Source of the DNA: DATBGS01 sp036557885
GTDB taxonomy: Bacteria; Chloroflexota; Ktedonobacteria; Ktedonobacterales; DATBGS01
Length of the DNA: 64,000 bases
Direction: 5' to 3'
Assembly: GCA_036557885.1 (NCBI GenBank)
Contig: DATBGS010000105.1
Span: 14,153-78,152, forward strand
Shown: piece after piece, positions 1-8,383 of the stretch
Layout of the letters: every line of letters begins with the position of its first letter
Numbering within the stretch: the first letter of the stretch is position 1
Position numbers and translations under genes: made by a program
The notes under the pieces: model-generated
What the model was told of the DNA's origin: nothing
Database searches by the model: none
What the model saw: the letters and a program-made list of their open reading frames with translations, nothing else

Positions 1-413
1 GCGAGCAAGAGATTTTTCATGTAGCGGGTGAGCACCAACGCTTCGGCCACCCTCCCCAGAATGCCCAGGGGAGCGCGGAACATGAACACATCAATCATGA
101 GCGTCCCTGGTGGTTGAGCAACAAACTCGTGGGTGTGGTGCAGTTCCTGGAATGCCCCCTTGACCATCTCATCAGTAAAACGAAGTGGGCGCTCGTAGGC
201 AGTAATTTTTGACGTGAGGTGCTGCTTGAGGCCAAAATGCACCGCTTCCCAGGTAACGGTGTCGCCCAGGTGCATGAGGCCCTGCGTTACCCCTGCAACC
301 GGGTGTTCATGGGTATGGGCCATCGTGTGCGCGTGCAAATCAACATTAAGCGAGAGATCAAAGCAGCGTTCGATAGGAGCATTGATATATGTTTCTAAGC
401 GAATGGTAGGCAT
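1..413 (-). CDS. SRPBCC-family (START-like) ligand-binding protein, 3' part outside window
   Basis: Reading the minus strand from the ATG at 413 gives an open frame of about 137 codons that runs off the window edge. It begins MPTIRLETYINAPIERCFDL, the opening beta strand and helix of the SRPBCC/polyketide-cyclase fold, and continues with segments typical of that group (GDTVTWEAVHFG, ITAYERPLRFTDEMV, HHTHEFV, MIDVFMFRAPLG). Members of this group bind hydrophobic ligands or act as small cyclases; no substrate can be named. A GTG lies in frame 15 bases upstream, but the ATG fits the family start. The gene is divergent from tilS, with about 230 bases between them. Confidence 0.85.
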   Translation of the reverse strand, partial: MPTIRLETYINAPIERCFDLSLNVDLHAHTMAHTHEHPVAGVTQGLMHLGDTVTWEAVHFGLKQHLTSKITAYERPLRFTDEMVKGAFQELHHTHEFVAQPPGTLMIDVFMFRAPLGILGRVAEALVLTRYMKNLLL

Positions 414-564
414 CCTGGCTAGCACCGCGATTTCGTCTGGTTGAGTCTGCTCTTGCTGATACGTTGGGTCAGCGCAGGGCAGATAGATTGGAATGCTTCC
501 AGATGTATTGTAGCGCTGCTCTCGAAACTGCGCCACGTTCTTTCCTCCCGTTGATCTTGAGTGC

Positions 565-593
565 TTGACAACGGCAGGCGAGCCAGCTACTAT
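565..593 (+). promoter_or_regulatory. Sigma-70-type promoter for tilS
   Basis: A consensus -35 TTGACA (565-570), a 17-base spacer and a -10 TACTAT (588-593) lie about 50 bases before the tilS ATG. Seen directly; activity is inferred. Confidence 0.7.
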
Positions 594-646
594 AGCCGCA
601 TACGATAGACTTGAGAGTTGCTATCCCTCGCAGCGACAGAGAGGTC

Positions 647-2125
647 ATGCCGAAACATCCAATCAGAGATACGCTCCTGGCAGCGGTCCAGAAGTTCATT
701 GAAGAACACCACCTGCTCCCACAAAGTGGAACAGTGGTGGTGGGGGTGTCGGGCGGGCCAGATTCGGTGTGTTTGCTGCATGCACTAAAGACGCTGTGCG
801 CGCCTGAAGGACCATTCCCACTTGTAATGCTGCATGTGGCCCATCTGAATCATCTGCTGCGTGGGGAAGAGAGCCAGGCTGACGCGGCATTTGTGGCTGA
901 CCTGGCGGCGCAGTGGAGCTTGCCCTGCACAATAGAGCAGGTGGATGTAGCAGCCCAGGCAAAAACGGCGCGTCAGTCCATTGAGGAAGCGGCAAGAGCG
1001 GCGCGCTATGCGTTTTTGCGTCAGGTTGCGGCTGAGATTGGCGCGGAACGCATTGCAGTGGCCCATCACGCCGATGATCAGGCGGAGACGCTGGTGATGC
1101 ACTGGCTGCGCGGGAGCGGGATGGCTGGGCTGGCGGGGATGCATCCACTGGAAAAAGAGGTAATTCGCCCGCTGCTGGCGGTGCGCCGAGATGAGATTCT
1201 CGCCTATTGCGCCAGACATCACCTGGCGTTTCGGGAAGACTCCAGCAATCAAGACCCGCGCTTTTTGCGCAATCGCATCCGGCATGTGCTGCTGCCGACG
1301 CTGGAGCAGTATAACCCCAACCTGCGCGAGACGCTGCTGCGTCAGGCGGAGATTTTTGCTGAGGAAGAACGCTATTTGCAGGTGCAGGTTGCTGCTGCCT
1401 GGCCGCAGGTGATCATTGCTCAAGAAAAGGCTGGCCCCGGCGTGGCTCGTGTGGAGGGGGATGTTGCGGCGTATCGGCGCTTGCCGCTGGCGATACGCCG
1501 TCGCTTGCTTCGTGATCTGGGTTTGATGGTTTCCGGCGGCGAAGTCTCGCTGGAGCTGCGCCATATTACGGCCATAGATGCCTTGCTCCATCGTGGGGTA
1601 GCTGGAGGCTGGCTGCTGCATCTCCCAAGAGGAATGCAGGTGCTGCGCATCCAGCAGCGTTTTAAGTTTGGCCGCCTGCTGGCTCAGATACCAGCAGTGC
1701 AGATGATGGAGTCGGTAGTGCTGCCGGTGCCAGGGGAGGCGTGCCTGCCAGGAACGCGCTGGCTGGTGCGGGCGCAGATTCTTGATGGCGCGAGCACTCC
1801 GTCACCTGGCTATGAACACACCGACGCGGAGAGTCGCTGGGGGTACATGGACCTGGAGGCGGTGCAGAACTATCTGCCGCTCGCGCTGCGGACGCGGCGC
1901 GCTGGTGATCGCTTTCGCCCGCTGGGGATGACGCAAGAGAAGAAACTTCAGGATGTGTTGGTGGATGCGAAGATTCCGCGCACCGAGCGGGGGATGCTGC
2001 CGCTGGTGTGTGGGGCAGATGGAACGCTGCTGTGGGTGCCGGGGTATCTGGTGAGTGATCTGGTGAAGCTCACGCCGACGACGCGGCGGGTGCTGGTGCT
2101 GGAGATGCGCCCGGTCAGGGGGTAG
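647..2125 (+). CDS. tilS: tRNA(Ile)-lysidine synthase TilS
   Basis: TilS ligates lysine to C34 of the tRNA-Ile with anticodon CAU, using ATP, so that the tRNA reads AUA. The 492-residue product has the N-type ATP pyrophosphatase P-loop SGGPDS at residues 35-40, then HHADDQAET and the RNRIRH segment of the catalytic domain, and a C-terminal TilS domain (TRRAGDRFRPLGM, then a region ending near PTTRRVLVLE). The frame is open from a TTG at 611, but the ATG at 647 is preceded by AGAGAGG at SD distance and is chosen. The next gene is hpt, the tilS-hpt order seen in many bacteria, where ftsH often follows; here a GH35 gene follows instead. Confidence 0.95.
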   Translation: MPKHPIRDTLLAAVQKFIEEHHLLPQSGTVVVGVSGGPDSVCLLHALKTLCAPEGPFPLVMLHVAHLNHLLRGEESQADAAFVADLAAQWSLPCTIEQVDVAAQAKTARQSIEEAARAARYAFLRQVAAEIGAERIAVAHHADDQAETLVMHWLRGSGMAGLAGMHPLEKEVIRPLLAVRRDEILAYCARHHLAFREDSSNQDPRFLRNRIRHVLLPTLEQYNPNLRETLLRQAEIFAEEERYLQVQVAAAWPQVIIAQEKAGPGVARVEGDVAAYRRLPLAIRRRLLRDLGLMVSGGEVSLELRHITAIDALLHRGVAGGWLLHLPRGMQVLRIQQRFKFGRLLAQIPAVQMMESVVLPVPGEACLPGTRWLVRAQILDGASTPSPGYEHTDAESRWGYMDLEAVQNYLPLALRTRRAGDRFRPLGMTQEKKLQDVLVDAKIPRTERGMLPLVCGADGTLLWVPGYLVSDLVKLTPTTRRVLVLEMRPVRG

Positions 2126-2253
2126 AGTCCTGACGACGTTTTATAGCACAAGTGCAATATTCATGCTGAGGATTCATCCAGGGATGCCTGGTTTGTTTTG
2201 TACGCGCTTTCTTGCTAGTTAAAGAACGAAGTTCTCTAAAGAGGAGGGGAATC

Positions 2254-2814
2254 GTGCACAACGACATCGAAGAAGTGTTAGTGACCCAGGAACAGTTGCG
2301 CCACAAAATACAGGAGTTGGGCGGGCAAATCACCAGGGATTATCAGGGGCGTTCGCTGCTGCTGCTCTGCGTGTTGAAAGGGGCGGCGATGTTCCTGGCT
2401 GATCTGGCGCGGGAAATTGAGCTGCGGCTGGAGATTGATTTTATGGTGGTGTCCAGCTATGGCAGCGAAACGGAGTCCAGCGGGGTGGTGCGGATTCTGA
2501 AAGACCTGGAAGAACCAATCGCGGGCAAAGAAGTGCTGATCGTTGAGGATATTGTTGATAGCGGGCTGACACTGCATTATCTGTTGGATGTTTTGCGCAG
2601 ACGTAACCCGGCCAGCTTGCGGGTGTGCACGCTGATTGATAAGGTGAAAGAGCGGGCCAAGATCGTTGCGCCAGATTATATTGGCTTTCAGGTGGCAGAT
2701 CGTTTTGTGGTGGGGTACGGCCTGGATTATGCCCAGTATTATCGCAACCTGCCCTATATCGGGGTGCTGAAGCCAGAGGTCTACGCGGCGGCGCCCGAAC
2801 ACTCAATCTCCTAG
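2254..2814 (+). CDS. hpt: Hypoxanthine phosphoribosyltransferase
   Basis: Purine-salvage enzyme transferring phosphoribosyl from PRPP to hypoxanthine or guanine in the cytoplasm. The PRPP-binding loop EVLIVEDIVDSGLT is at about residues 93-105, the flexible-loop region SSYGSETESSG precedes it, and the C-terminal RFVVGYGLDYAQYYRNLP purine-site segment is intact. The frame is open from a TTG at 2212, but a strong SD (AAAGAGGAGGGG) sits just before the GTG at 2254. That start gives 186 residues, the usual family length. A short inverted repeat (AGAAC GAA GTTCT) precedes the SD. Confidence 0.95.
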   Translation: MHNDIEEVLVTQEQLRHKIQELGGQITRDYQGRSLLLLCVLKGAAMFLADLAREIELRLEIDFMVVSSYGSETESSGVVRILKDLEEPIAGKEVLIVEDIVDSGLTLHYLLDVLRRRNPASLRVCTLIDKVKERAKIVAPDYIGFQVADRFVVGYGLDYAQYYRNLPYIGVLKPEVYAAAPEHSIS

Positions 2815-2835
2815 AACTCAAAAACCTGGCCTGGA

Positions 2836-5274
2836 ATGGCGGAATGTGGCATGGCTCGATTAAGCGCGCGCGACGGCGTGTTTTTGCTGGATGGGCAGCC
2901 CTGGCTGCTGCGTGGTGGGGAATTCCAGTATTTTCGGATTCGCCCCGAGCTGTGGCGGCCTGGGTTGGAGAAGCTGAAGGCGGCAGGGTTGAATGCTATC
3001 TCCAGCTATGTGCCCTGGGTCTGGCACGAGCCAGAGGAAGGCCAGCTTGACTTTACCGGGCGCACGCATCCGCAGCGCAATCTGGTGGGCTTTTTGGAGA
3101 CATGCCAGGCGCTGGGCCTGCCCTTTATGGCGCGGCCTGGTCCCTACATCTACGCGGAATATCGCGGCTTTGGACATCCGCGCTGGCTGGGAGAGAGCTA
3201 TCCCGATACGGTGATGCGCGACCCCAAAGGGCGTATGGTGCGCGGCGACCACTATTACAACTTTGCGGTGATGCAGCCAACCTACCTGGCAAAGGTGGAA
3301 CGCTGGTACGCAGCGGTGGTGGAGGTGCTGCGCCCGTTTTTTGATGCCCCGGTGATTAGCTTCCAGCTTGATAACGAGACGGGGCTGATGTATGGGGCGT
3401 CGCTGGGAAAGTTTGATTTTAACCCCGATACAGTGGGGCGCTATCGCATTTTTCTGCATGACACCTATCGGGAGATCGAAGATCTCAACGCGGCCTGGGG
3501 AACGAACTACCCTGGCTTTGGGCAGATTTTGCCGCCGCAGGGACCGTTTGGGCATGGCGAGGCGATAGACTGGCAGCGCTTTCTGGAGGATTGGCTGGTC
3601 AGCTATCTCAAGTATTTGCGCCGGATTGCGGGGGAACTGAAGGTGCCGGTGCCGCTGGCGATCAACGAGCAGGCGACGTATCTCAGTCCCGCGCATCCTG
3701 CCAGGAAGTCGGCGCTGGCGGAGGTCTACGGCTTTGATCTCTATATCAAGAGCAGCGGCGCGGCGGTGACGGCAGATTTTCCTTTTGCGTCTTCGCAGTA
3801 TCCGGCGCTGTTTCAGGCATATGCCACATCCGAGCGGCCTTCGACCTGCCTGGAGTTGGGCGCGGGCTGGTGGGATGCGCGGGCGCGGATTGCGAACGAG
3901 GCGACGGTGCAGGCGATGCTGGGCTGTGTGGCGCATGGGGTGCGCGGCTATGCTCTGTACGTTGTCCAGGATGGCAGCGACCCCGAAGGGGCGCCCTATC
4001 ACTTTCAGACGCTGCTGGACGAGGAAGGGCGCGAGCAGCCCCGTTACGCGGCTGTGCAGGGCGTGCAGCGTTTTCTGGCTGAGCACGAGCAAGCGGTGCT
4101 CCAGTCGGAGCAGGTCTGGGATTCGATTGCGTACCTGCACTACCAGCCCTACGCGCGTTTTACGCCGGAGGAATATCTGCCCCGGCGCGTCATTCAAGAC
4201 CCCGTTCAATATCTGGCGTCGCTGGGGCATTTTGGCTTCTATGATCTGCTGGTGAGCGCGGGCTATCAGCCGCGCTTTTTTGATCTGGAGCAGGTGACAG
4301 ATGCGCAGCTTGCTGCCTATCGCGTGGCAGTGCTGCCTACGAAGGGCTATCTGGACCCGGACAGCTTTGCGAAGCTGCGGCGCTATGTGGAGCAGGGTGG
4401 GCAGTTAATCACGCTGCCAGGGACGATTACCAAAGATGCCTATGGGCGCCCTCTGCCCGATGCCCAGGCGTTGTACCCTCACCCAGAGCAGCAGGCGCGC
4501 TGGCTGGGGATGAGCCGCGTGCTGGCCGGGCTGCTGAACGGCTGGGTGATCCGCTATCGGCTGCTGAACCGGCGCAGGCTGGCGAAGCGGCTGCCAACGG
4601 CGATGCACCTGAGCGATCTGTATGAGCCGGTGCTGGTGGGGCAGGCCGTGAAGCTTCCGGCGGCGCGGCTGCGTTCGGCGCGGGGGATGAGCGTGCGCGG
4701 CGATTATCGGCTGGCGACCTTTGGTCCGCTTGCAGGGGGAGGCTTGGCAGCAGGCGCGGGAGGCGTGGGGACGGCAGCGGGTATCCCTTCAGAGCAGGTA
4801 GTGCTGCGGCAGGGTGGGCAGGTGGCTGGCTATCGGGCGCGGGTGGGCAGCGGAAGCAGTATCGTGCTGGGGACGCTGCCCGGCGGGTGCTATGCCACCT
4901 CGGTCTATTATCGGCTTGCTCCCAACGAGCGCGCCGAACTGCGCCACTTTGCGAGGGAATTGATGGACCAGATAGGCGTCAGGCGTGTGAGCGAAAGCGA
5001 ACTGGAGGTGGAGTGTGTGCGGAGGCGCCTGCCTGATGGAAGCTGGCTGCTTTTTGTGCTGAATCGGTTAGAAGAGCAGCGTGGCACCCTGACGCTGGCG
5101 CTGGAGGGTCACGCTGATTACAGCGTTGAGGCGCTGTACTCCTACAAGCAGTCGCGCGCCGAGAAACAGGCAAGCCCAGATGCACAAAAGCGCGATGACA
5201 ACAAACATCCTTTGCAGCTTGCGCTGACGCTGGCGGCAGATGATGTGCTGGTGCTGCGACTCGCGCCCCAATAA
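2836..5274 (+). CDS. Glycoside hydrolase family 35 (beta-galactosidase-like)
   Basis: An 812-residue protein with an N-terminal TIM barrel of the GH35 type (LLRGGEFQYFRIRPELWRPGL, SSYVPWVWHEPEEG, ARPGPYIYAEYRG). The likely acid/base is Glu181 in QLDNETG and the likely nucleophile Glu340 in CLELGAGWWD, both in the expected barrel strands. Residues after about 440 hold a glutamine-amidotransferase-like beta-galactosidase domain followed by beta domains. No signal peptide is visible, so it probably acts on imported oligosaccharides. GH35 enzymes usually cleave beta-galactosides; the exact sugar is not known. The start could equally be the ATG at 2851. It begins 21 bases after hpt, so they may be co-transcribed. 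Confidence 0.85.
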   Translation: MAECGMARLSARDGVFLLDGQPWLLRGGEFQYFRIRPELWRPGLEKLKAAGLNAISSYVPWVWHEPEEGQLDFTGRTHPQRNLVGFLETCQALGLPFMARPGPYIYAEYRGFGHPRWLGESYPDTVMRDPKGRMVRGDHYYNFAVMQPTYLAKVERWYAAVVEVLRPFFDAPVISFQLDNETGLMYGASLGKFDFNPDTVGRYRIFLHDTYREIEDLNAAWGTNYPGFGQILPPQGPFGHGEAIDWQRFLEDWLVSYLKYLRRIAGELKVPVPLAINEQATYLSPAHPARKSALAEVYGFDLYIKSSGAAVTADFPFASSQYPALFQAYATSERPSTCLELGAGWWDARARIANEATVQAMLGCVAHGVRGYALYVVQDGSDPEGAPYHFQTLLDEEGREQPRYAAVQGVQRFLAEHEQAVLQSEQVWDSIAYLHYQPYARFTPEEYLPRRVIQDPVQYLASLGHFGFYDLLVSAGYQPRFFDLEQVTDAQLAAYRVAVLPTKGYLDPDSFAKLRRYVEQGGQLITLPGTITKDAYGRPLPDAQALYPHPEQQARWLGMSRVLAGLLNGWVIRYRLLNRRRLAKRLPTAMHLSDLYEPVLVGQAVKLPAARLRSARGMSVRGDYRLATFGPLAGGGLAAGAGGVGTAAGIPSEQVVLRQGGQVAGYRARVGSGSSIVLGTLPGGCYATSVYYRLAPNERAELRHFARELMDQIGVRRVSESELEVECVRRRLPDGSWLLFVLNRLEEQRGTLTLALEGHADYSVEALYSYKQSRAEKQASPDAQKRDDNKHPLQLALTLAADDVLVLRLAPQ

Positions 5275-5291
5275 ACGCGGCTCAGGCGATA

Positions 5292-5300
5292 TGCTACAAT
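5292..5300 (+). promoter_or_regulatory. Extended -10 promoter element before pgeF
   Basis: TGC followed by TACAAT lies 67 bases before the pgeF start. There is no good -35. The same TGCTAnAnT form recurs before other genes in this window. Confidence 0.45.
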
Positions 5301-5366
5301 GGCTGGGGAAGCGTGGCAGGTGGGTGGGCTGGACATATGCTTGCCAGGAAGCGTAAGAGGTAGCGC

Positions 5367-6197
5367 GTGATCGAACAACAGCACGAGGGCTTTCGTTATT
5401 TTCAGTTTGAGCATTTTGCTCAGCATCCAGGGGTGGTACAGGCGGTATTTTCGCGGCAGGGCGGCTTGAGTGACCCGCCATTTGCCAGTTTGAATACGGG
5501 CTATAGTTCTGGCGATGATCGCAGCCGGGTGCGCGCCAATCGGGAGATGCTCTCGAAGGTGCTGGGCCACGCGGACTGGCCGATGGCGACCTCCTGGATT
5601 GTGCATGGCAACGAGGCGGTGGAAGTGGGGGCGGAGTGGAAGGCTGACCATCGAGAACTGGATGACCCTGGACCACGCAGACGCGGCGATGCGTTAATCA
5701 CGCGCGAGCCAGAACTGTTTTTGTTGATCTCCTATGCGGATTGTTTGCCCTTGCTGTTGTATGACCCGGTGCAGCATGTGGCCGGAATTGCGCACGCGGG
5801 CTGGCGCGGGTCGGCTGGTGGCATGGCGGGCGAGGCGGTGGCGGCTTTGGCGCGGCAGTTTGGGTCGCGTCCGGCGGATGTGCTGGTGGGGATGGCGCCC
5901 TCGATTGGTCCTTGCTGCTATGAGGTGGGGCCGGATGTGCTGGAGCAGTTTGAGCGGACTCCCCAAATTGCGGAGACGGCGGCTTTTTTGCCGCATGTGG
6001 CTGGCCGGAGTGACCGCTGGATGTTAGACTTACAGGAGACGAACCGGCGACAACTGCTGGCGGCGGGGATACTGCCTGAACATTTGGAAGCGATGCCGAT
6101 TTGCACCTCCTGCCGCACCGATCTCTTTTATTCGTATCGGCGCGAACAGAGGAAAACGGGGCGCTTTGCGGTGCTGGTGGGCTTGAACCCTGCCTGA
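5367..6197 (+). CDS. pgeF: Peptidoglycan editing factor / multicopper polyphenol oxidase-fold protein (YfiH/YlmD)
   Basis: A member of the YfiH/YlmD (formerly laccase domain) family. In E. coli the homologue removes wrongly incorporated L-Ser from UDP-MurNAc peptides; other members have purine nucleoside phosphorylase activity. The three metal-site segments are present: the His in WIVHGNE, the Cys in SYADCLPLLLYDP and the His in GIAHAGWRG. GPSIGPCCYEVG and the C-terminal CTSC.TDLFYSYRRE motif are typical. The start is GTG 5367, preceded by AAGAGG. It is followed after 15 bases by yggS, a conserved order. Confidence 0.92.
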   Translation: MIEQQHEGFRYFQFEHFAQHPGVVQAVFSRQGGLSDPPFASLNTGYSSGDDRSRVRANREMLSKVLGHADWPMATSWIVHGNEAVEVGAEWKADHRELDDPGPRRRGDALITREPELFLLISYADCLPLLLYDPVQHVAGIAHAGWRGSAGGMAGEAVAALARQFGSRPADVLVGMAPSIGPCCYEVGPDVLEQFERTPQIAETAAFLPHVAGRSDRWMLDLQETNRRQLLAAGILPEHLEAMPICTSCRTDLFYSYRREQRKTGRFAVLVGLNPA

Positions 6198-6212
6198 ACG
6201 GGCGTGTAAGTT

Positions 6213-6911
6213 ATGGATGAGATAGTTGAGCGGATACGCCAGGTGCGCGAGCGGATGGCCGAGGCGGCAGAGCGCAGCGGGCGCAGTGCTGAGGCGGTGA
6301 CGCTGGTGGCGGTGACCAAAACGATGCCAGCCGAGCGCGTCAGGCTGGCGTATGAGGCGGGGCTGCGGGTGTTTGGGGAGAATCGCGTGCAGGAGGCACG
6401 CGAAAAGATCGGCGCGCTGGCGGACCTGCGGTTGGCGCACTGGCAGTTAATCGGGCATCTGCAAACAAATAAGGTGGCGCGGGCGGTGGAGTTGTTTGAG
6501 ATGGTGCAGAGTGTAGATAGCGCGCATCTGGCGGAGGCACTGAATCGCAGCGCGGAGGCCCACAGCAAACGCTTGCCGGTGCTGCTAGAGGTGAATGTTG
6601 GGGAGGAAGCCTCGAAAGAGGGCGTCAGGCCGCAGGCGCTGGCGAAATTGGCTGAGGCGGTGGTGCGGCTGCCACATCTGGAGGTGCAGGGGTTGATGAC
6701 GGTGGCGCCCTATACGCCGCAGCCCGAAGAGGTGCGCCCGGTGTTTCGCAAGCTGCGCGAACTGCGCGAGGCGCTGCGCGAGCGTTTTCCAGAGGCTGCG
6801 TGGCAGCATCTTTCGATGGGTATGAGCGAGGATTACGAGGTGGCGATTGAGGAGGGGGCAACGATGGTGCGGCTGGGGCGCGCACTCTTTGGGGAGCGGG
6901 CAATAAAATAA
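6213..6911 (+). CDS. Pyridoxal phosphate homeostasis protein (YggS/PLPBP)
   Basis: A 232-residue alanine-racemase-like single-domain barrel that binds PLP and buffers its cellular level. The PLP lysine is Lys36 in VAVTKT, followed by FGENRVQEAREKI, WQLIGHLQTNK, VNVGEE.SKEGV, GLMTVAPY and the C-terminal SMGMSEDYEVAIEEGATMVRLGRALFG, all diagnostic for the family. The order pgeF-yggS with yggT and DUF167 genes downstream is the common ylm/ygg cluster often next to cell-division genes; no ftsZ or sepF is present here. Confidence 0.95.
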   Translation: MDEIVERIRQVRERMAEAAERSGRSAEAVTLVAVTKTMPAERVRLAYEAGLRVFGENRVQEAREKIGALADLRLAHWQLIGHLQTNKVARAVELFEMVQSVDSAHLAEALNRSAEAHSKRLPVLLEVNVGEEASKEGVRPQALAKLAEAVVRLPHLEVQGLMTVAPYTPQPEEVRPVFRKLRELREALRERFPEAAWQHLSMGMSEDYEVAIEEGATMVRLGRALFGERAIK

Positions 6912-7013
6912 CATCATCAGCAAGGGGCGGTGATGGTTGAAAGCAAGGATAAAGTACGTATAGATGAGTACGCTTGCACCCAGGCCACACGGGAACCAGA
7001 GAGGAAGCGAGCG

Positions 7014-7508
7014 ATGAGAATTGGCGATTTGTTCTTTGGGCGGCGGATTCGACAAAATCACGCGCTGGAGCACGCGACGGTGACGATTCTTGCCACGATG
7101 ATTCCTAACCTGCGCGTGAGCGCGCGCTCCAGTGGGCAGGGGTTTATCATTTTTGGGGATGTGGACCGGGGGAAGGTGCGCGCCGCAGCACAGATGGCCC
7201 TGGAGCGGTTGCAGGCGGGCGAGGCTGAACTGGCGATTCACCCCAATTGTGGAACAAATCTGGCGGTGGGGATGGTATTGGCGGTGATAGGTGGCCTGCT
7301 CGTTATGAGCCTGGGGCGTTCGCGGCTGCGTGTGATTCCGGCTGTGGCTGGCGCGCTGCTGGCTGGTTCGCTGGGCCGTCCGTTGGGGCAGGTTGTACAG
7401 AGGCATGTCACGACGCTGCCTGATTTGCATGGGGTGCGTGTGACCGAGGTGATGCGTCGGAAGTTCTTGCGTTTTGTCGTGGTGGATGTGCAGACGGTTC
7501 AGGACTAA
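7014..7508 (+). CDS. Small membrane protein, DUF6391-like
   Basis: A 164-residue protein with a conserved-looking N-terminal segment RQNHALEHATVTIL, a Gly/Ser-rich strand region (SARSSGQGFIIFGDV), HPNCGTNLAVGMVLAVIGGLLVM and two hydrophobic segments (about residues 85-105 and 108-125) likely to span the membrane. The His-Ala-Leu-Glu-His pattern recalls the DUF6391 family found in Cyanobacteria and Chloroflexota; the function is unknown. The frame is open from 6930 (GTG followed by ATG), but the ATG at 7014 has GAGAGGAAG upstream and marks where the conserved part begins. Confidence 0.7.
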   Translation: MRIGDLFFGRRIRQNHALEHATVTILATMIPNLRVSARSSGQGFIIFGDVDRGKVRAAAQMALERLQAGEAELAIHPNCGTNLAVGMVLAVIGGLLVMSLGRSRLRVIPAVAGALLAGSLGRPLGQVVQRHVTTLPDLHGVRVTEVMRRKFLRFVVVDVQTVQD

Positions 7509-7591
7509 CGTTCAGGAGTGAGAGATGGCAGATGGAGTGCTTGTTGTCCGCGCCCGCTGTTTGATAAGGTGTCTGATCAAGGAGGAATGCG

Positions 7592-7870
7592 ATGTTCCTG
7601 CTCGAACATAATATTCTGCACGAGGTTATTTCGATCTTTTTTGGGCTATTGATTGTGCTGCTCTTTGTGCGTTGGATTCTTTCACTGTTCCGTTTGCCTG
7701 ATGGCAACCCGATCATGCTTTTTTTGACGCGCACCACCGATCCGATTATTCTGCCGTTTCGTCGGCGCATCCCTCCGGTGATGTTTTTGGATATTTCCTG
7801 GTTTTTTGCCTGGGCCTTTCTGTACATTTTTCGCATCGTTTTTCTTCAGGCGCTGCCGCTCGGCTGGTAA
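7592..7870 (+). CDS. YggT-family integral membrane protein
   Basis: A 92-residue protein with two membrane segments (about residues 11-31 and 66-88) around the family hallmark LTRTTDPIILPFRRRIPPV, which corresponds to the YggT TDPxLxPxRRxxP motif. Members are linked to cell shape, osmotic tolerance or photosystem assembly by genetics only. A strong SD (AAGGAGGAATGCG) precedes the ATG. It sits between the DUF6391-like and DUF167 genes in a probable operon. Confidence 0.92.
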   Translation: MFLLEHNILHEVISIFFGLLIVLLFVRWILSLFRLPDGNPIMLFLTRTTDPIILPFRRRIPPVMFLDISWFFAWAFLYIFRIVFLQALPLGW

Positions 7871-7944
7871 GATGAGCACCTCTGCGATGAGTATACCTGC
7901 TGCCTGGTACACCATATGGTGCGCCATGTGGGAAAAGATGGCTG

Positions 7945-8265
7945 ATGGAAGCTAAGCAGGGAGGGCCACCGGCATTTTTGCGCGAGCAGGGCAGATCGCT
8001 CCAGGTGCCGGTGCGCGTGCTGCCGCGCAGCAGCCGCAATGCCCTGACCTGCGAGGCAGATGGGCTGCGGGCGCATCTCACAGCGCCTCCAGTGGATGGA
8101 GCGGCAAATGCGGCGCTGATTGCGCTGCTGGCCGAACGGCTGCATATTCCCAAACGTCAGGTATCGGTGGTACGTGGGGCCACTACGCGCCAAAAGCTGC
8201 TGGCGATTGAGGGGCTGTCGGCTGAGGAGTTCTGGCGGCGCCTGAGCGCGGTCATGGGTGAATAA
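7945..8265 (+). CDS. DUF167 family protein (YggU-like)
   Basis: A 106-residue protein matching the DUF167/UPF0235 fold: VRVLPRSSRNAL, then LRAHLTAPPVDGAANAALIALLAERLHIPKRQVSVVRGATTRQKLLAIEGL. The PPVDGxAN core and the GxTSRxK-like loop (here GATTRQK) are the family signatures. Its role is unknown, but it is commonly found next to yggT, as here. The stop overlaps the beginning of the open frame of the next gene, whose true start is farther downstream. Confidence 0.9.
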   Translation: MEAKQGGPPAFLREQGRSLQVPVRVLPRSSRNALTCEADGLRAHLTAPPVDGAANAALIALLAERLHIPKRQVSVVRGATTRQKLLAIEGLSAEEFWRRLSAVMGE

Positions 8266-8334
8266 GGGCTATAATTACCTGGATAGGCTGCAAAGCGGTA
8301 GATATTTTTCTGAACAACATGACCAGAACGTGAG

Positions 8335-8359
8335 CGCCGGGGCAGAGACGCCCCCGGCG
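8335..8359 (+). promoter_or_regulatory. GC-rich leader hairpin before rplY
   Basis: CGCCGGGG (8335-8342) and CCCCGGCG (8352-8359) form an 8-bp stem with a 9-base loop, ending 11 bases before the SD AAAGGAG of the L25 gene. No T-run follows, so it is not a terminator. A role in translational control of L25 is possible but only inferred. Confidence 0.4.
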
Positions 8360-8383
8360 TTCTATCTGGAAAAGGAGCAGAAA

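Noticed and set aside
785..1621. 278-codon minus-strand frame opposite tilS
   Set aside because: The tilS frame has all family motifs; the opposite frame has none.
2860..4230. 456-codon open frame on the minus strand
   Set aside because: It lies wholly opposite the GH35 gene, is Arg/His/Pro-rich and shows no domain; an artefact of GC-rich codon use.
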